Shown here: positions 34,174-42,483 of the stretch, piece after piece
How the letters are laid out: every line of letters begins with the position of its first letter
How positions within the stretch are numbered: position 1 is the stretch's first letter
Assembly (NCBI RefSeq): GCF_003934285.1
Contig: NZ_RQWJ01000002.1
Coordinates: 372,001-436,000, forward strand
Length of the DNA: 64,000 nt
Source of the DNA: Brevundimonas fluminis
GTDB taxonomy: Bacteria; Pseudomonadota; Alphaproteobacteria; Caulobacterales; Caulobacteraceae
Direction: 5' to 3'
Program-made: the position numbers and the translations under genes
The notes under the pieces: generated by a model
The model's input: the letters and a program-made list of their open reading frames with translations, nothing else
Databases searched by the model: none
What the model was told of the DNA's origin: nothing

Positions 34174-34698
34174 ATGACCGCCGCCCGCCTGACCGCCGCA
34201 GCGACGCTCGCCGTCCTCGCCGCAAGCCCGGCCCTGACGCAGGACGCCTGGCCGCAGAGGATCCCGGCGTCGGGGGGCGAGGTGATCATTCCCGACGCCG
34301 GTTGGCGCGGCGCCTATGACGGCATCGGCTATGCGCCGGCGCGGCGGGTGGGCGACACGCTGTACGTCTCGGGCGTCATCATCGGGCCGCGGCCGGGCGA
34401 GGCGATCGACGCGGCGGGCTTCGAGGCCCAGACCCGGCGCGCCTTCGGGCAACTGGACCAGATGCTGAAGGCGGCGGGCGCGAGCTTCGACGACGTGGTC
34501 ATGATCAACAGCTTCCACGTCTGGGAGCGCGAGGACGTGGCGGTCACGCGGATGCAGCAGATCGAGATCATGAACGCGGTGCGCGCGGAGTTCACCACGG
34601 CGCCGCATCCGGCGTGGACGGCGGTCGGCACGACCGGCCTGCTGAGCCCGACCGGCGTGGTCGAGGTCCAACTGATCGCGCACGTGCCACAAGGCTGA
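34174..34698 (+). CDS. Exported RidA/YjgF-like protein
   Basis: A 174-residue protein with a signal peptide (MTAARLTAAATLAVLAASPA, cleavage near residue 23), followed by a RidA-fold domain: ARRVGDTLYVSGVI, QTRRAFGQLDQMLKAAGASF and the C-terminal VVEVQLIAHV. ATG 34174 follows AGGGAG at 34160-34166. Cytoplasmic RidA hydrolyses reactive 2-aminoacrylate with an Arg in the VARLP segment. Aligning by eye, that Arg is replaced here (AVGTTGLLSP), which places the protein in a non-deaminase Rid subgroup. Its ligand in the periplasm is unknown. D-cysteine desulfhydrase, an aminoacrylate-producing enzyme, is encoded 35 bases downstream. Confidence 0.8.
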   Translation: MTAARLTAAATLAVLAASPALTQDAWPQRIPASGGEVIIPDAGWRGAYDGIGYAPARRVGDTLYVSGVIIGPRPGEAIDAAGFEAQTRRAFGQLDQMLKAAGASFDDVVMINSFHVWEREDVAVTRMQQIEIMNAVRAEFTTAPHPAWTAVGTTGLLSPTGVVEVQLIAHVPQG

Positions 34699-34733
34699 TA
34701 AGCGGGGGGCGTCACCCAGCCCGGAGCCCGTCC

Positions 34734-35729
34734 ATGCACCTTGCCCGCTTTCCCCGCGTCCGCCTGGCCCACCTGCCGACGCCGCTGGAGCCCCTGCCGC
34801 GGCTGGGGGAGAAGCTGGGGCTCGATCTGTGGATCAAGCGCGACGACGCCACCGGGCTGGCGGGCGGGGGCAACAAGACGCGCAAGCTGGAATTCCTGCT
34901 GGGCGACGCCTTCGAGCAGCGCGCCGACGTGCTGGTGACCCAAGGCGCGACGCAGTCGAACCACGTGCGCCAGACGGCGGCGGCGGCGGCGGCGCACGGG
35001 CTGGGCTGCGCCATCATTCTGGAGGCGCGGACGGGCTCGACGGCGCCCGACTACGTCGGCAACGGCAACGTCCTGCTGGACCGGCTATTCGGCGCGTCGA
35101 TCCGCACCGTGCCGGCGGGCACGGACATGAACGCCGAACTGGAGGCCGAGGCGGAACGGCTGCGCGGCGAGGGGCGGCGGCCCTACGTCATCCCCGGCGG
35201 CGGCTCGAACCCGATCGGGGCCCTGGGCTACGTCGACTGCGCGCGCGAGATCGTGACGCAGGCCGACGATCTGGATCTGGCGATCGACCGCATCGTGACG
35301 GCGACGGGCAGCGCGGGCACGCACGGCGGCCTGGTGGCCGGGCTGGCGGTGATGGGCGCCGACGTGCCGGTGCTGGGCTTCGGCGTGCGCGCGCCGAAAG
35401 CGCGTCAGGAGGCCATGGTCCTGAAGCTCGCGCGCGAGACCGCCGCCCTGCTGGGCCGCCCGGACGCGGTGACGGAGGAGATGGTGGTCGCCGACTGCGA
35501 CTACGTGGGCGAGGGATACGGCCTGGTCGATCAGGGCGTGATCGACGCGCTGGTGACGGCCGCGCGGACTGACGGGATCCTGCTGGACCCGGTCTATTCC
35601 GCCAAGGCGATGAAGGGGCTGATCGCGCGGGCGGCGGAGTTCAAGGGAGAGACGGTCGTCTTCCTGCACACCGGCGGCGCCCAGGGGCTGTTCGGCTATC
35701 AGAGCGTGCTGGAGGGGGCCCTGGGGTGA
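34734..35729 (+). CDS. dcyD: D-cysteine desulfhydrase (ACC deaminase family)
   Basis: A fold-type II PLP enzyme of 331 residues. The PLP Lys is in GGGNKTRKLEF near residue 46, GATQSNHVRQT is near residue 70, and the phosphate-binding loop TGSAGTHGG lies near residue 191. These segments mark the D-cysteine desulfhydrase/ACC deaminase group. The enzyme degrades D-cysteine to pyruvate, sulfide and ammonia in the cytoplasm. ATG 34734 follows CCGGAGCCCG. ACC deaminase or L-cysteate lyase are alternatives that motifs alone do not fully exclude. Confidence 0.83.
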   Translation: MHLARFPRVRLAHLPTPLEPLPRLGEKLGLDLWIKRDDATGLAGGGNKTRKLEFLLGDAFEQRADVLVTQGATQSNHVRQTAAAAAAHGLGCAIILEARTGSTAPDYVGNGNVLLDRLFGASIRTVPAGTDMNAELEAEAERLRGEGRRPYVIPGGGSNPIGALGYVDCAREIVTQADDLDLAIDRIVTATGSAGTHGGLVAGLAVMGADVPVLGFGVRAPKARQEAMVLKLARETAALLGRPDAVTEEMVVADCDYVGEGYGLVDQGVIDALVTAARTDGILLDPVYSAKAMKGLIARAAEFKGETVVFLHTGGAQGLFGYQSVLEGALG

Positions 35730-35799
35730 AGCTCGCGCCGGTGGTCCGTGCCCGGAACCGCCGCGCACACCGGAGCGTTGACCCCGTCGGGAGGGGTCA

Positions 35800-37146
35800 G
35801 TGACACAATTGACGGATGATGCGGCCGCGCTGCTCGAAGATACGCCGGCGCTGCTCTGGCGTGGGGACGCGCAAGGTCGGTGCGTCTATCTGAACCGGGC
35901 CCAGCGGGAGTTCTGGGGCCTGGACGCGGCGCCCGACGGCGATTTCGACTGGTCGACGACGCTGCTAGAGGAAGATCACCCCAAGGTCTTCGGCCCCTTT
36001 CAGATCGGCATGCGGGATCAGGTCCCCTTCATCTGTGAGGCGCGCTATCGCCGCGCCGACGGCGAGGTGCGGGTTCTGCGGACGCGGGCCCGGCCCTATC
36101 ACGACGCCCACGGCCGGTTCGCCGGCATGATCGGGGTCAACGAGGATCTGACGGAGCTGCGCGAGGCGGAGGCGGACCTGACGCGCTTCAACGACCGCCT
36201 GAGGGACAGCCTGGAACAGGCGCGAGTGGTGACGCGGCGACTGGAACTGGCGACGCAGATTTCCGGCATCGCCATGTCTGAGCACGACGAGTCCCTGCGC
36301 TACACGTGGGCTCAAAACCTTCCCGAAGACGCCATGGGCCGACGTCCGAGCGACCTTGTGGGCGAGGACATAGGCGGGCCGATCGAGGACGTGCTGAGGT
36401 CCGTGCTCGAGACCGGGGTTCCTGCGACCAAGGAGGTCGTCTTCTCCGTCGACGACCAGAGGCAGTGGTGGGAGATTCAGGCCTGTCGCACGACGACGGT
36501 GGAGGGAAGGCCGGCGGTCCTCGCCAGCGCACTGGACGTCACGACGCGAAAGCTGAATGCCGAGAAGCTTGAGATCCTGGCCCGGGAACTGAACCACCGC
36601 GTCAAAAACGTCTACGCCGTCGTTCAGGCGGTCGTGCAACAGTCCGCGCGATCGGCGGGGGCCTCACCGGAGTTCGCCGAAACGGTGTCGCGGCGCCTTG
36701 CCACCCTGGCGCGGGCGCAGGATGCGCTGCTGACTTCCGGCAGCGACGGGGCCGGCCTGTGCGCCCTGCTGTCCCAGCATCTGGCGCATCTCGAGAGGGT
36801 CGAGATCTCCGGCGCCGATGTGACGCTTCCCGCGCGCGTCGTCCCCTATGTCGCGCTGGCGATGCATGAACTGGGCACGAACGCCCTGAAGTACGGGGCG
36901 TTGGCGACGCCCGCAGGCAGGGTCCGGGTGTCCTGGCGAGAAATGGAGCCGGGCCTCCTCGAACTGACCTGGGCCGAGAGCGGCGGGGCCGCACGGACGG
37001 GCGACGGCAATCCGGGCTTCGGAACAGCCCTGCTCACGCGCGTCTTCGCGGCGGCCACCGACGGCACGGCCGAGCGCGGCTGGAGCGACGGCGGGTTGCG
37101 GTGGGTCGCGCGCTTTCCCTTGACGTCGCGCCTCAGCGCCGGTTGA
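35800..37146 (+). CDS. PAS-HWE sensor histidine kinase (soluble)
   Basis: A 448-residue kinase with no membrane segment. An N-terminal PAS (about 8-120, ALLWRGDAQGRCVYLNRAQREFW) and a second PAS-like domain (about 145-250) precede the HWE kinase core. His266 lies in ARELNHRVKN, and the N-box MHELGTNALKYGAL and the ATP-lid GFGTALL follow. The Trp-x-Glu that names the family (WAES) is near the C-terminus. The start is GTG 35800 behind GGGAGGGG. The first PAS lacks the NCRFLQ loop of a LOV domain, so flavin photochemistry is unlikely. No response regulator is adjacent. Confidence 0.88.
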   Translation: MTQLTDDAAALLEDTPALLWRGDAQGRCVYLNRAQREFWGLDAAPDGDFDWSTTLLEEDHPKVFGPFQIGMRDQVPFICEARYRRADGEVRVLRTRARPYHDAHGRFAGMIGVNEDLTELREAEADLTRFNDRLRDSLEQARVVTRRLELATQISGIAMSEHDESLRYTWAQNLPEDAMGRRPSDLVGEDIGGPIEDVLRSVLETGVPATKEVVFSVDDQRQWWEIQACRTTTVEGRPAVLASALDVTTRKLNAEKLEILARELNHRVKNVYAVVQAVVQQSARSAGASPEFAETVSRRLATLARAQDALLTSGSDGAGLCALLSQHLAHLERVEISGADVTLPARVVPYVALAMHELGTNALKYGALATPAGRVRVSWREMEPGLLELTWAESGGAARTGDGNPGFGTALLTRVFAAATDGTAERGWSDGGLRWVARFPLTSRLSAG

Positions 37147-37187
37147 CCGGCAGGCGGATCCAGCCGCTGAAGCGAGAAAAGCAGGTC

Positions 37188-37859
37188 ATGAAATCCCTCG
37201 GCATCCTCGGCGGCATGGGGCCGGCGGCCACATTGGCCTTCCTCCAGCGCATCCTGGAGCTGACGCCCGCGCGGGAGGACGAGGATCATGTCCGTGTGCT
37301 GATGGACATGAATCCGCAGGTGCCGAACCGGCATCGGAATCCTCCGGGCGCGAAGGCAGAACTGGGGGCCATGGCGGCGCGGCTGCGGGACATGGGGGCG
37401 GAGGTTCTGGCCATGCCGTGCAACACGGCGCACGCGCACGCCGACGCCATCCGGGCGGCGGGGGTCCCCTTCCTCGACATGATCGAGCTGACGGCGGCGG
37501 AGGCGGCGGGCCAAATCTCGGGAGGGGGCGCGACGAAGGTCGGCGTGCTGGCCACGCCGGGCGGGCAGGACCTGTACGTGGCCGAGCTGGAGCGGCGCGG
37601 ACTTTCGCCGCTGACGCCTGCGGTCGGGGGGCGGCGCGCGTTTCTGGACCTGGTGTTCGCCATCAAGGCGGGCGACGTCGGCGACGACCGGCGGGCGGAG
37701 ATGCGGTCGTTGGCGCAGGCGCTGATCGACGCCGGGGCCGAGGCGATCATCGCGGGGTGCACCGAGATTCCGCTGGTCATGGGGCCGGGCGACGTGAGCG
37801 TGCCGCTGATCGACTCCGCCGAGGTGCTGGCGCGGGCCTGCGTGAGGGAGTGCGCCTAG
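37188..37859 (+). CDS. Aspartate/glutamate racemase family protein
   Basis: A 223-residue enzyme with the N-terminal GILGGMGPAATLAFL and two catalytic cysteines in MPCNTAHAH near residue 76 and AGCTEIPL near residue 187. These are the two-base racemisation pair of the family. It would racemise L/D-aspartate or glutamate in the cytoplasm. It is distinct from MurI by its YgeA-like motifs. ATG 37188 has only a weak upstream AGGT. It ends against the convergent gluQ. The substrate is not fixed by sequence. Confidence 0.85.
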   Translation: MKSLGILGGMGPAATLAFLQRILELTPAREDEDHVRVLMDMNPQVPNRHRNPPGAKAELGAMAARLRDMGAEVLAMPCNTAHAHADAIRAAGVPFLDMIELTAAEAAGQISGGGATKVGVLATPGGQDLYVAELERRGLSPLTPAVGGRRAFLDLVFAIKAGDVGDDRRAEMRSLAQALIDAGAEAIIAGCTEIPLVMGPGDVSVPLIDSAEVLARACVRECA

Positions 37860-38716
37860 AACCCCAGCTCCGCCCGCAGCTGCGCCGGGTCCATGCCCCG
37901 TTCCCGCAGTGACTGGAGCGTCTCGGCCTTGTCGCGCTTGGCGAGGCGGCGGCCGGAGGCGTCGAGCAGCAGGGGGTGGTGGCGATAGACGGGCGTGGGC
38001 CAGCCCATCAGGGCCTGGATCAGGACCTGGACATGCGTCGCCTCGAACAGGTCATGGCCGCGGATCACGTGGGTGACGCCATGCAGGGCGTCGTCGTGCG
38101 TCACCGCCACGTGATAGGCCGTGCCCGCGTCCTTGCGCGCCAGCACCACGTCGCCGGCGGTCTCGGGCCGGGCGGGGATCAGTCCGCGCTCGCCGTCGGG
38201 ACCCGCGCCCTCCTCCACGAACGACAGCTGCGCCCAGGCGCGATCGCCGAGGGCCGCGCGGGCGCGGTCCAGCGACAGGCGCCAGGCGAACGGGCGGCCC
38301 CCGGCCAGAAGGGCGGCTTCCTCTTCCGCCGGATGCGGGCCCGGGCGGGCGGCGTCGGCGGGTCCGTGCGGCGCGTCCCCGATCGCGTCGAGGATTTCCC
38401 TCCGTGTACGGAAGCACCGGTAAAGCAGGCCGCGCCGGTCCAGCACGTCGACCACGCCGGCGTACTCGTGCAGGTGATCCGACTGGCGACGGACGGGGCC
38501 GTCCCGGTCCAGGCCCAGCCAGTCCAGGTCGTCGAGAATTCCCGTCTCGAACTCCGGCTTGCAGCGCGTCGGGTCGATGTCTTCGATGCGCAGCAGGAAT
38601 CGTCCGCCCGCGGCCCGGGCGGCGGTCCACGCCGTCAGCGCGGACAGGGCGTGGCCGCGATGCAGCCGTCCGGTCGGCGACGGGGCGAAGCGGGTGACGA
38701 AGTCCGCCACCGTCAC
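37856..38716 (-). CDS. gluQ: Glutamyl-Q tRNA(Asp) synthetase
   Basis: A truncated glutamyl-tRNA-synthetase-like enzyme of 286 residues that glutamylates queuosine-34 of tRNA-Asp. It lacks an anticodon-binding domain, as expected. The class I motifs are RFAPSPTGRLHRGHA (HIGH-like) near residue 9 and LAKRDK (KMSKS-like) near residue 255, with LLRIEDIDPTR between. The zinc region, Cys-x-Cys plus Tyr and Cys in E. coli, is reduced to a single Cys (YRCFRTRREI). The GTG start at 38716 overlaps the stop of the JmjC-type oxygenase gene (GTGA). Confidence 0.93.
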   Translation of the reverse strand: MTVADFVTRFAPSPTGRLHRGHALSALTAWTAARAAGGRFLLRIEDIDPTRCKPEFETGILDDLDWLGLDRDGPVRRQSDHLHEYAGVVDVLDRRGLLYRCFRTRREILDAIGDAPHGPADAARPGPHPAEEEAALLAGGRPFAWRLSLDRARAALGDRAWAQLSFVEEGAGPDGERGLIPARPETAGDVVLARKDAGTAYHVAVTHDDALHGVTHVIRGHDLFEATHVQVLIQALMGWPTPVYRHHPLLLDASGRRLAKRDKAETLQSLRERGMDPAQLRAELGF

Positions 38717-39849
38717 ACGCGACGCAGGGCGCCGGCGGCCAGCAGGCGGTCGACGGCGGCGCGCAGGTCCTCTTCGGGGACGAAGTCGAACTGGGCGATC
38801 ACGTCCTCCAGCGCCACGCGGGACTGGGTCAGGATCCAGTCCATGGCCACGGTGGCCGGGCCCGCCACACGGGGCGCGGCCCGACCGGTCGGGGCGAGGA
38901 AGGTCAGCTGCGTGCGGACGGGCAGGCCATAGGCCGGGGCGCGCGGCGTCAGGCGGGTCTGCGCCATGGCGATTTCGTCGGCGAAGGCCGGACTGGCGGT
39001 CAGGGCGGCGAGGCGGGCTCCGAGGTCCGCCAGCTGGGCCTTCAGCGGCGCGCCGCCCCCTTCCGCCGCGGGCCGCAGCCATCTGCGGAACGCCGGGTCC
39101 TGAAGGGCCGCGGATTCCAGCAGGCGGAACAGGATGCGGCCGTAGAGCGGCGTGACGGAGAAGGTGGCGTGCAGCGAGGCCCCCTCGGTGGCGAGGGCGT
39201 CGTGGAACTGACCCCGCGGCAGATACAGGACGTCGCCGGGCTTCATCCGCACTTCCTGCACCAGCTGGCCGCGGGCGGCGTGAAGGCGCTCGCGGGCGCG
39301 GCCGTCGGAATCGTCGGGCAGGTCGACGGGATCGGCCTCACGGTTCGAATACAGCCGCCAGGTCTTCTCCCCCTCCAGCTGGACGGCGAAGACGTGGTGG
39401 AGGTCGTAGTGGCTGCCGAAGGCCTGGACCCCGCCGAAGGAGCAGTAGAGGTTGACCCCGACCTGGGCGGCGAAGCGGCGCGAGAGGTCGGAGGACAGGG
39501 CGCGCAGCCCGGGCGTCAGGCTTTCGACGTCGCCGAGGATGACGCTGGCGCCCATGGCCATCAGGGCCTGAACCTTGCCGGGCGAGGGTCGCGTGACCGT
39601 GCCCGACTGGGTCTGAACGAGAACGCAGTACTGCTCCGGCGGGATGGGCCGGTTGTCGTGCACCATCTTCAGCGTCGCGGCGTTCCAGATCGCCGACTGA
39701 TCCAGCAGGGCGTTGAAGTCGTCCCAGTTCAGCAGACAGCGTCGGGGCGCATCGTCGGCGGCGGGGACGTGCAGCGGTTTCCGGTCGTCGAAGTCCCGAT
39801 GGAAGACCTCGGGGGTGATCGGGGCCAGAAGATCGTCCAGTGTGCGCAT
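38713..39849 (-). CDS. JmjC/cupin-4 family oxygenase (ribosomal oxygenase-like)
   Basis: A 2-oxoglutarate/Fe(II) dioxygenase-fold protein of 378 residues. The iron ligands are in FGSHYDLHHVF (His-x-Asp) near residue 147 and GQFHDAL (His) near residue 212. A C-terminal winged-helix-like region follows, as in RoxA/YcfD and the human MINA/NO66 proteins. Those enzymes hydroxylate ribosomal proteins (uL16 arginine in bacteria). Coupling to gluQ by GTGA suggests a shared role in translation-apparatus modification. The substrate is inferred from family only. ATG 39849 is used. Confidence 0.83.
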   Translation of the reverse strand: MRTLDDLLAPITPEVFHRDFDDRKPLHVPAADDAPRRCLLNWDDFNALLDQSAIWNAATLKMVHDNRPIPPEQYCVLVQTQSGTVTRPSPGKVQALMAMGASVILGDVESLTPGLRALSSDLSRRFAAQVGVNLYCSFGGVQAFGSHYDLHHVFAVQLEGEKTWRLYSNREADPVDLPDDSDGRARERLHAARGQLVQEVRMKPGDVLYLPRGQFHDALATEGASLHATFSVTPLYGRILFRLLESAALQDPAFRRWLRPAAEGGGAPLKAQLADLGARLAALTASPAFADEIAMAQTRLTPRAPAYGLPVRTQLTFLAPTGRAAPRVAGPATVAMDWILTQSRVALEDVIAQFDFVPEEDLRAAVDRLLAAGALRRV

Positions 39850-39887
39850 GCGGCGACGCTAGTGCGCCGGTCAGGGACCGTCCAGAA

Positions 39888-40529
39888 GTGCCTCAGCCTC
39901 CGAGCCCAGCAGACCTGACCGCCGCGCGCGCGAGGCTGGTCGCCGCCGACCCGGCGCTGGCGCGGGCGGACGCCGCCGTGCCGCCGTTCGAATGGCGGGT
40001 GCGGACGGGCGGGTTCGAGGGCCTGCTGCGCATGATCGTGGAACAGCAGGTGTCGCTGGCGTCCGCGGCCGCGATCTGGAAGCGGGTGGTCGGGGGACTG
40101 GACGGAGATCTGACCCCGGCCCGCGTCATGGACCACGAGATCGCGGCGTTGCGCGGCATGGGCCTGTCGATCCAGAAGGCGACCTATGCCCATGAGATCG
40201 CCCGGGCGCACGTGGAGGGCAGGATCGACTTCGACCATCTGGAGCGGCTGTCGGACGCGGAGGCGGTGGCGCGGCTGACGGCGATCAAGGGCGTCGGGCT
40301 GTGGACCGCCGAGACCTTCCTGATGTTCTGCGAGGGCCGGCTGGACGTGTTTCCGGGCGGAGACGTCGCCCTGCAGGAGGCCATGAAGTGGGCCGACGGG
40401 CTGGAGGCCCGGCCGAGGGAAAGGGTCGCCTATGCCCGCGCCGAGGCGTGGCGCCCGCACCGCGCGGTGGCCGCGCACCTGCTCTGGGCGTGGTACGGGC
40501 TGGTGAAACGGGGAGACGCGACGATATGA
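39888..40529 (+). CDS. alkA: DNA-3-methyladenine glycosylase II
   Basis: A base-excision DNA glycosylase of the HhH-GPD family, 213 residues from GTG 39888. The helix-hairpin-helix is in LTAIKGVGLWTAETFL near residues 128-143. The catalytic Asp is in FPGGDVAL about 20 residues later. MIVEQQVSLASAAAIW is the conserved helix at the start of the core. It removes 3-alkylated purines from DNA. The frame continues to GTG 39840, but that lies inside the divergent JmjC gene and has no similarity to the family. The stop overlaps the next start (ATGA). Confidence 0.85.
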   Translation: MPQPPSPADLTAARARLVAADPALARADAAVPPFEWRVRTGGFEGLLRMIVEQQVSLASAAAIWKRVVGGLDGDLTPARVMDHEIAALRGMGLSIQKATYAHEIARAHVEGRIDFDHLERLSDAEAVARLTAIKGVGLWTAETFLMFCEGRLDVFPGGDVALQEAMKWADGLEARPRERVAYARAEAWRPHRAVAAHLLWAWYGLVKRGDATI

Positions 40530-41170
40530 CGACCGCCGTCCTGACTCCCGAGATCGTCGCGCCGGAGCGCCTGCTGGCCGTGCTTGACTTCGCCGGGGTG
40601 GCGGTGTTCGCCGCGACCGGGGCGCTGGCGGCGGCCCGGCTGAAGCAGGATCTGGTCACCGCCGCCTTCTTCGCCGCCATCACCGGCGTGGGCGGGGGCA
40701 CGCTGCGGGATCTGCTGATCGGGGCGCCGGTGTTCTGGGTGCAGGACTGGCGCTACGTCGCCGTCTGCATCGCGGCGGCGGTCGCGGTGTGGCTGATCGG
40801 CGCGCGCGAGTGGCGGTTCCGGGCGCTGCTGTGGCTGGACGCGGTCGGACTGGCCGCCTACGGCGTGCTGGGCGCGGCCAAGGCGGAAGCGTGGGGCGTG
40901 CCGCCGCTGATCTGCGTGGTCATGGGCGCGCTGACCGCCTGCTTCGGCGGCGTGGTGCGCGACCTGCTGGCGGGCCAGCCGTCGATCCTGCTTCGGCGGG
41001 AAATCACGGTGTCGGCGGCGATCCTGGCGGCGGCGGTGTACGTCGTCGCCACGCGACTGGGCCTGGGCGACTGGCCGGCGGCGGTGCTGGGGTCGGTGCT
41101 GGGCTTCGCGCTCCGGGCCGGCGCGCTGAGGAAGGGATGGAGCCTGCCGGCCTTTCCCACGCGGGGCTGA
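40526..41170 (+). CDS. Trimeric intracellular cation channel (TRIC/YadS-like) family protein
   Basis: A 214-residue inner-membrane protein with about seven transmembrane segments built as a repeat of three plus one. Each half carries the diagnostic glycine motif: GVGGGTLRDLLIG near residue 52 and ACFGGVVRDLLAG near residue 138. The family (formerly UPF0126) forms trimers conducting K+ or other monovalent cations; a glycine transport role has also been proposed for some members. The ATG overlaps the alkA stop by four bases, but a functional link to base excision repair is not evident. Confidence 0.87.
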   Translation: MTTAVLTPEIVAPERLLAVLDFAGVAVFAATGALAAARLKQDLVTAAFFAAITGVGGGTLRDLLIGAPVFWVQDWRYVAVCIAAAVAVWLIGAREWRFRALLWLDAVGLAAYGVLGAAKAEAWGVPPLICVVMGALTACFGGVVRDLLAGQPSILLRREITVSAAILAAAVYVVATRLGLGDWPAAVLGSVLGFALRAGALRKGWSLPAFPTRG

Positions 41171-41275
41171 GCGTCATGGCGGCGTCGTCGAATCAGGCGT
41201 AGGCTGGAGGCGTCGGAGGAGACGCGTCTTCAGTCAGCTTACCCTGCACGCCCGATATCTGAACGGAGCCCCCAG

Positions 41276-41836
41276 GTGAGGGTGTCCGAGCGACCGCCTT
41301 CCGGTTGGCCGGCCCTGGTGCTGAACGCCGATTTCCGGCCGCTCTCCTATTATCCCCTGTCGATCTGGCCCTGGCAGGAGGTGGTCAAGGCCGTGTGGCA
41401 GGACCGCGTCGACGTGGTCTCGGTCTACGACAAGACAGTACGCAGCCCGTCCATGGAAATGCAGCTGCCCAGCGTCATCTCGCTGAAGAGCTACGTCGAT
41501 CAGGACCGGGCCCCGGCGTTCACGCGGTTCAACGTGTTTCTGCGCGACGACTTCCGCTGCCAGTACTGCGGCGAGACGAAGGAGCTGACCTTCGACCACG
41601 TCATCCCGCGCAGCCGCGGCGGGCGCACGACGTGGGAGAACATCGTCGCCGCCTGCGGGCCCTGCAACCTGAGGAAGGGCGGGCGCACGCCGGCGCAGGC
41701 GGGCATGCCCATCCGGCGCGCGCCGCACCGGCCGAACGCCTGGCAGCTGCAGGATGCGGGGCGGCGCTTTCCGCCCAACTACCTGCACCAGAGCTGGCTC
41801 GACTATCTGTACTGGGACATCGAGCTGGAGCCCTGA
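41276..41836 (+). CDS. HNH endonuclease
   Basis: A 186-residue nuclease-like protein. The HNH core is CQYCG, then FDHVIPRSRGGRTTWENIVAAC, then GPCN (residues about 99-131), with two CxxC zinc pairs flanking the His-Asn-His residues. The N-terminal 90 residues (ALVLNADFRPLSYYPLSIW) are shared by a widespread chromosomal family found in most alphaproteobacteria, so this is probably a housekeeping nuclease and not a homing enzyme. Its cellular role is not defined. GTG 41276 has GGAG at 41265-41268. The gene lies 5 bases from the convergent membrane protein gene. Confidence 0.87.
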   Translation: MRVSERPPSGWPALVLNADFRPLSYYPLSIWPWQEVVKAVWQDRVDVVSVYDKTVRSPSMEMQLPSVISLKSYVDQDRAPAFTRFNVFLRDDFRCQYCGETKELTFDHVIPRSRGGRTTWENIVAACGPCNLRKGGRTPAQAGMPIRRAPHRPNAWQLQDAGRRFPPNYLHQSWLDYLYWDIELEP

Positions 41837-41840
41837 GGGT

Positions 41841-42428
41841 TCAACCCACCCACCAGCCGCGCGGATTGGGCACGGGGCGGCCGCGGGTCAGCAGGAAGAC
41901 GCCCCAGGCGCCGCGGATCACCAACCAGCCGACGAGCACGAACAGCACGAAGACGCCCAGGTTGATGACGATCAGGATGACGCCCGCCACGGCGGCGATG
42001 GCGGCGGTCCAGAGGGTGCGCAGCTGATAGACGTGGTGGCTGCGGAACGGCTCGTCCGCCGGCGCGTCGCCGAACATGACGGCCAGCAGGCCGACCACGG
42101 CCGAGACGCCCAGGGTCGGCACGGCGAACAGGATCAGGGCGTAGACCGCATACAGGCCCATGGGCGCCTCGACGACCGGTTCGCGGTCGCGGCGGCCGAA
42201 GGCGGGAGACGGCTCCGGCGCGGCGGGCGCCGGCTCGAAGGCGGCACGGGCGTCGACCGGTTCGCGGGCCGGCTCCGGCGTCACCCCGACCACGGGTTCA
42301 GGTTCGGGTTCGGGCGCACGGGGACGGCCGGCCAGAGAGGCGGGCGAGGCGAAGCCGACCAGATCGTCGGGATCGTGGTCCGGCGTCGGGTCCTTCGGAG
42401 GCTGGCGGTCGCCGGTGTCGGTCATCAT
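41841..42428 (-). CDS. DUF4870-like membrane protein with Pro-rich N-terminus
   Basis: A 195-residue protein. The first 85 residues are disordered and rich in Pro, Glu and Asp (a run of Glu-Pro repeats near 39-44). The rest has three or four hydrophobic helices: LYAVYALILFAVPTLGVSAVVGLLAV near 92-117, LWTAAIAAVAGVILIVINLGV near 138-158 and a following VLFVLVGWLVIRG. The pattern with HHVYQLRTLW between helices resembles DUF4870/Tic20-type proteins. Function is unknown. It follows folB on the same strand after 55 bases and may be in the same transcript. Confidence 0.7.
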   Translation of the reverse strand: MMTDTGDRQPPKDPTPDHDPDDLVGFASPASLAGRPRAPEPEPEPVVGVTPEPAREPVDARAAFEPAPAAPEPSPAFGRRDREPVVEAPMGLYAVYALILFAVPTLGVSAVVGLLAVMFGDAPADEPFRSHHVYQLRTLWTAAIAAVAGVILIVINLGVFVLFVLVGWLVIRGAWGVFLLTRGRPVPNPRGWWVG

Positions 42429-42483
42429 CTACCCTTGCAGAGCGCGGATCATGCCGGGCGGGCCGTCGCGGCGCAACGCCGCC

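Noticed and set aside
41276..41836. Homing or phage HNH endonuclease
   Set aside because: The full-length protein matches a widespread chromosomal alphaproteobacterial family and has host-like composition.
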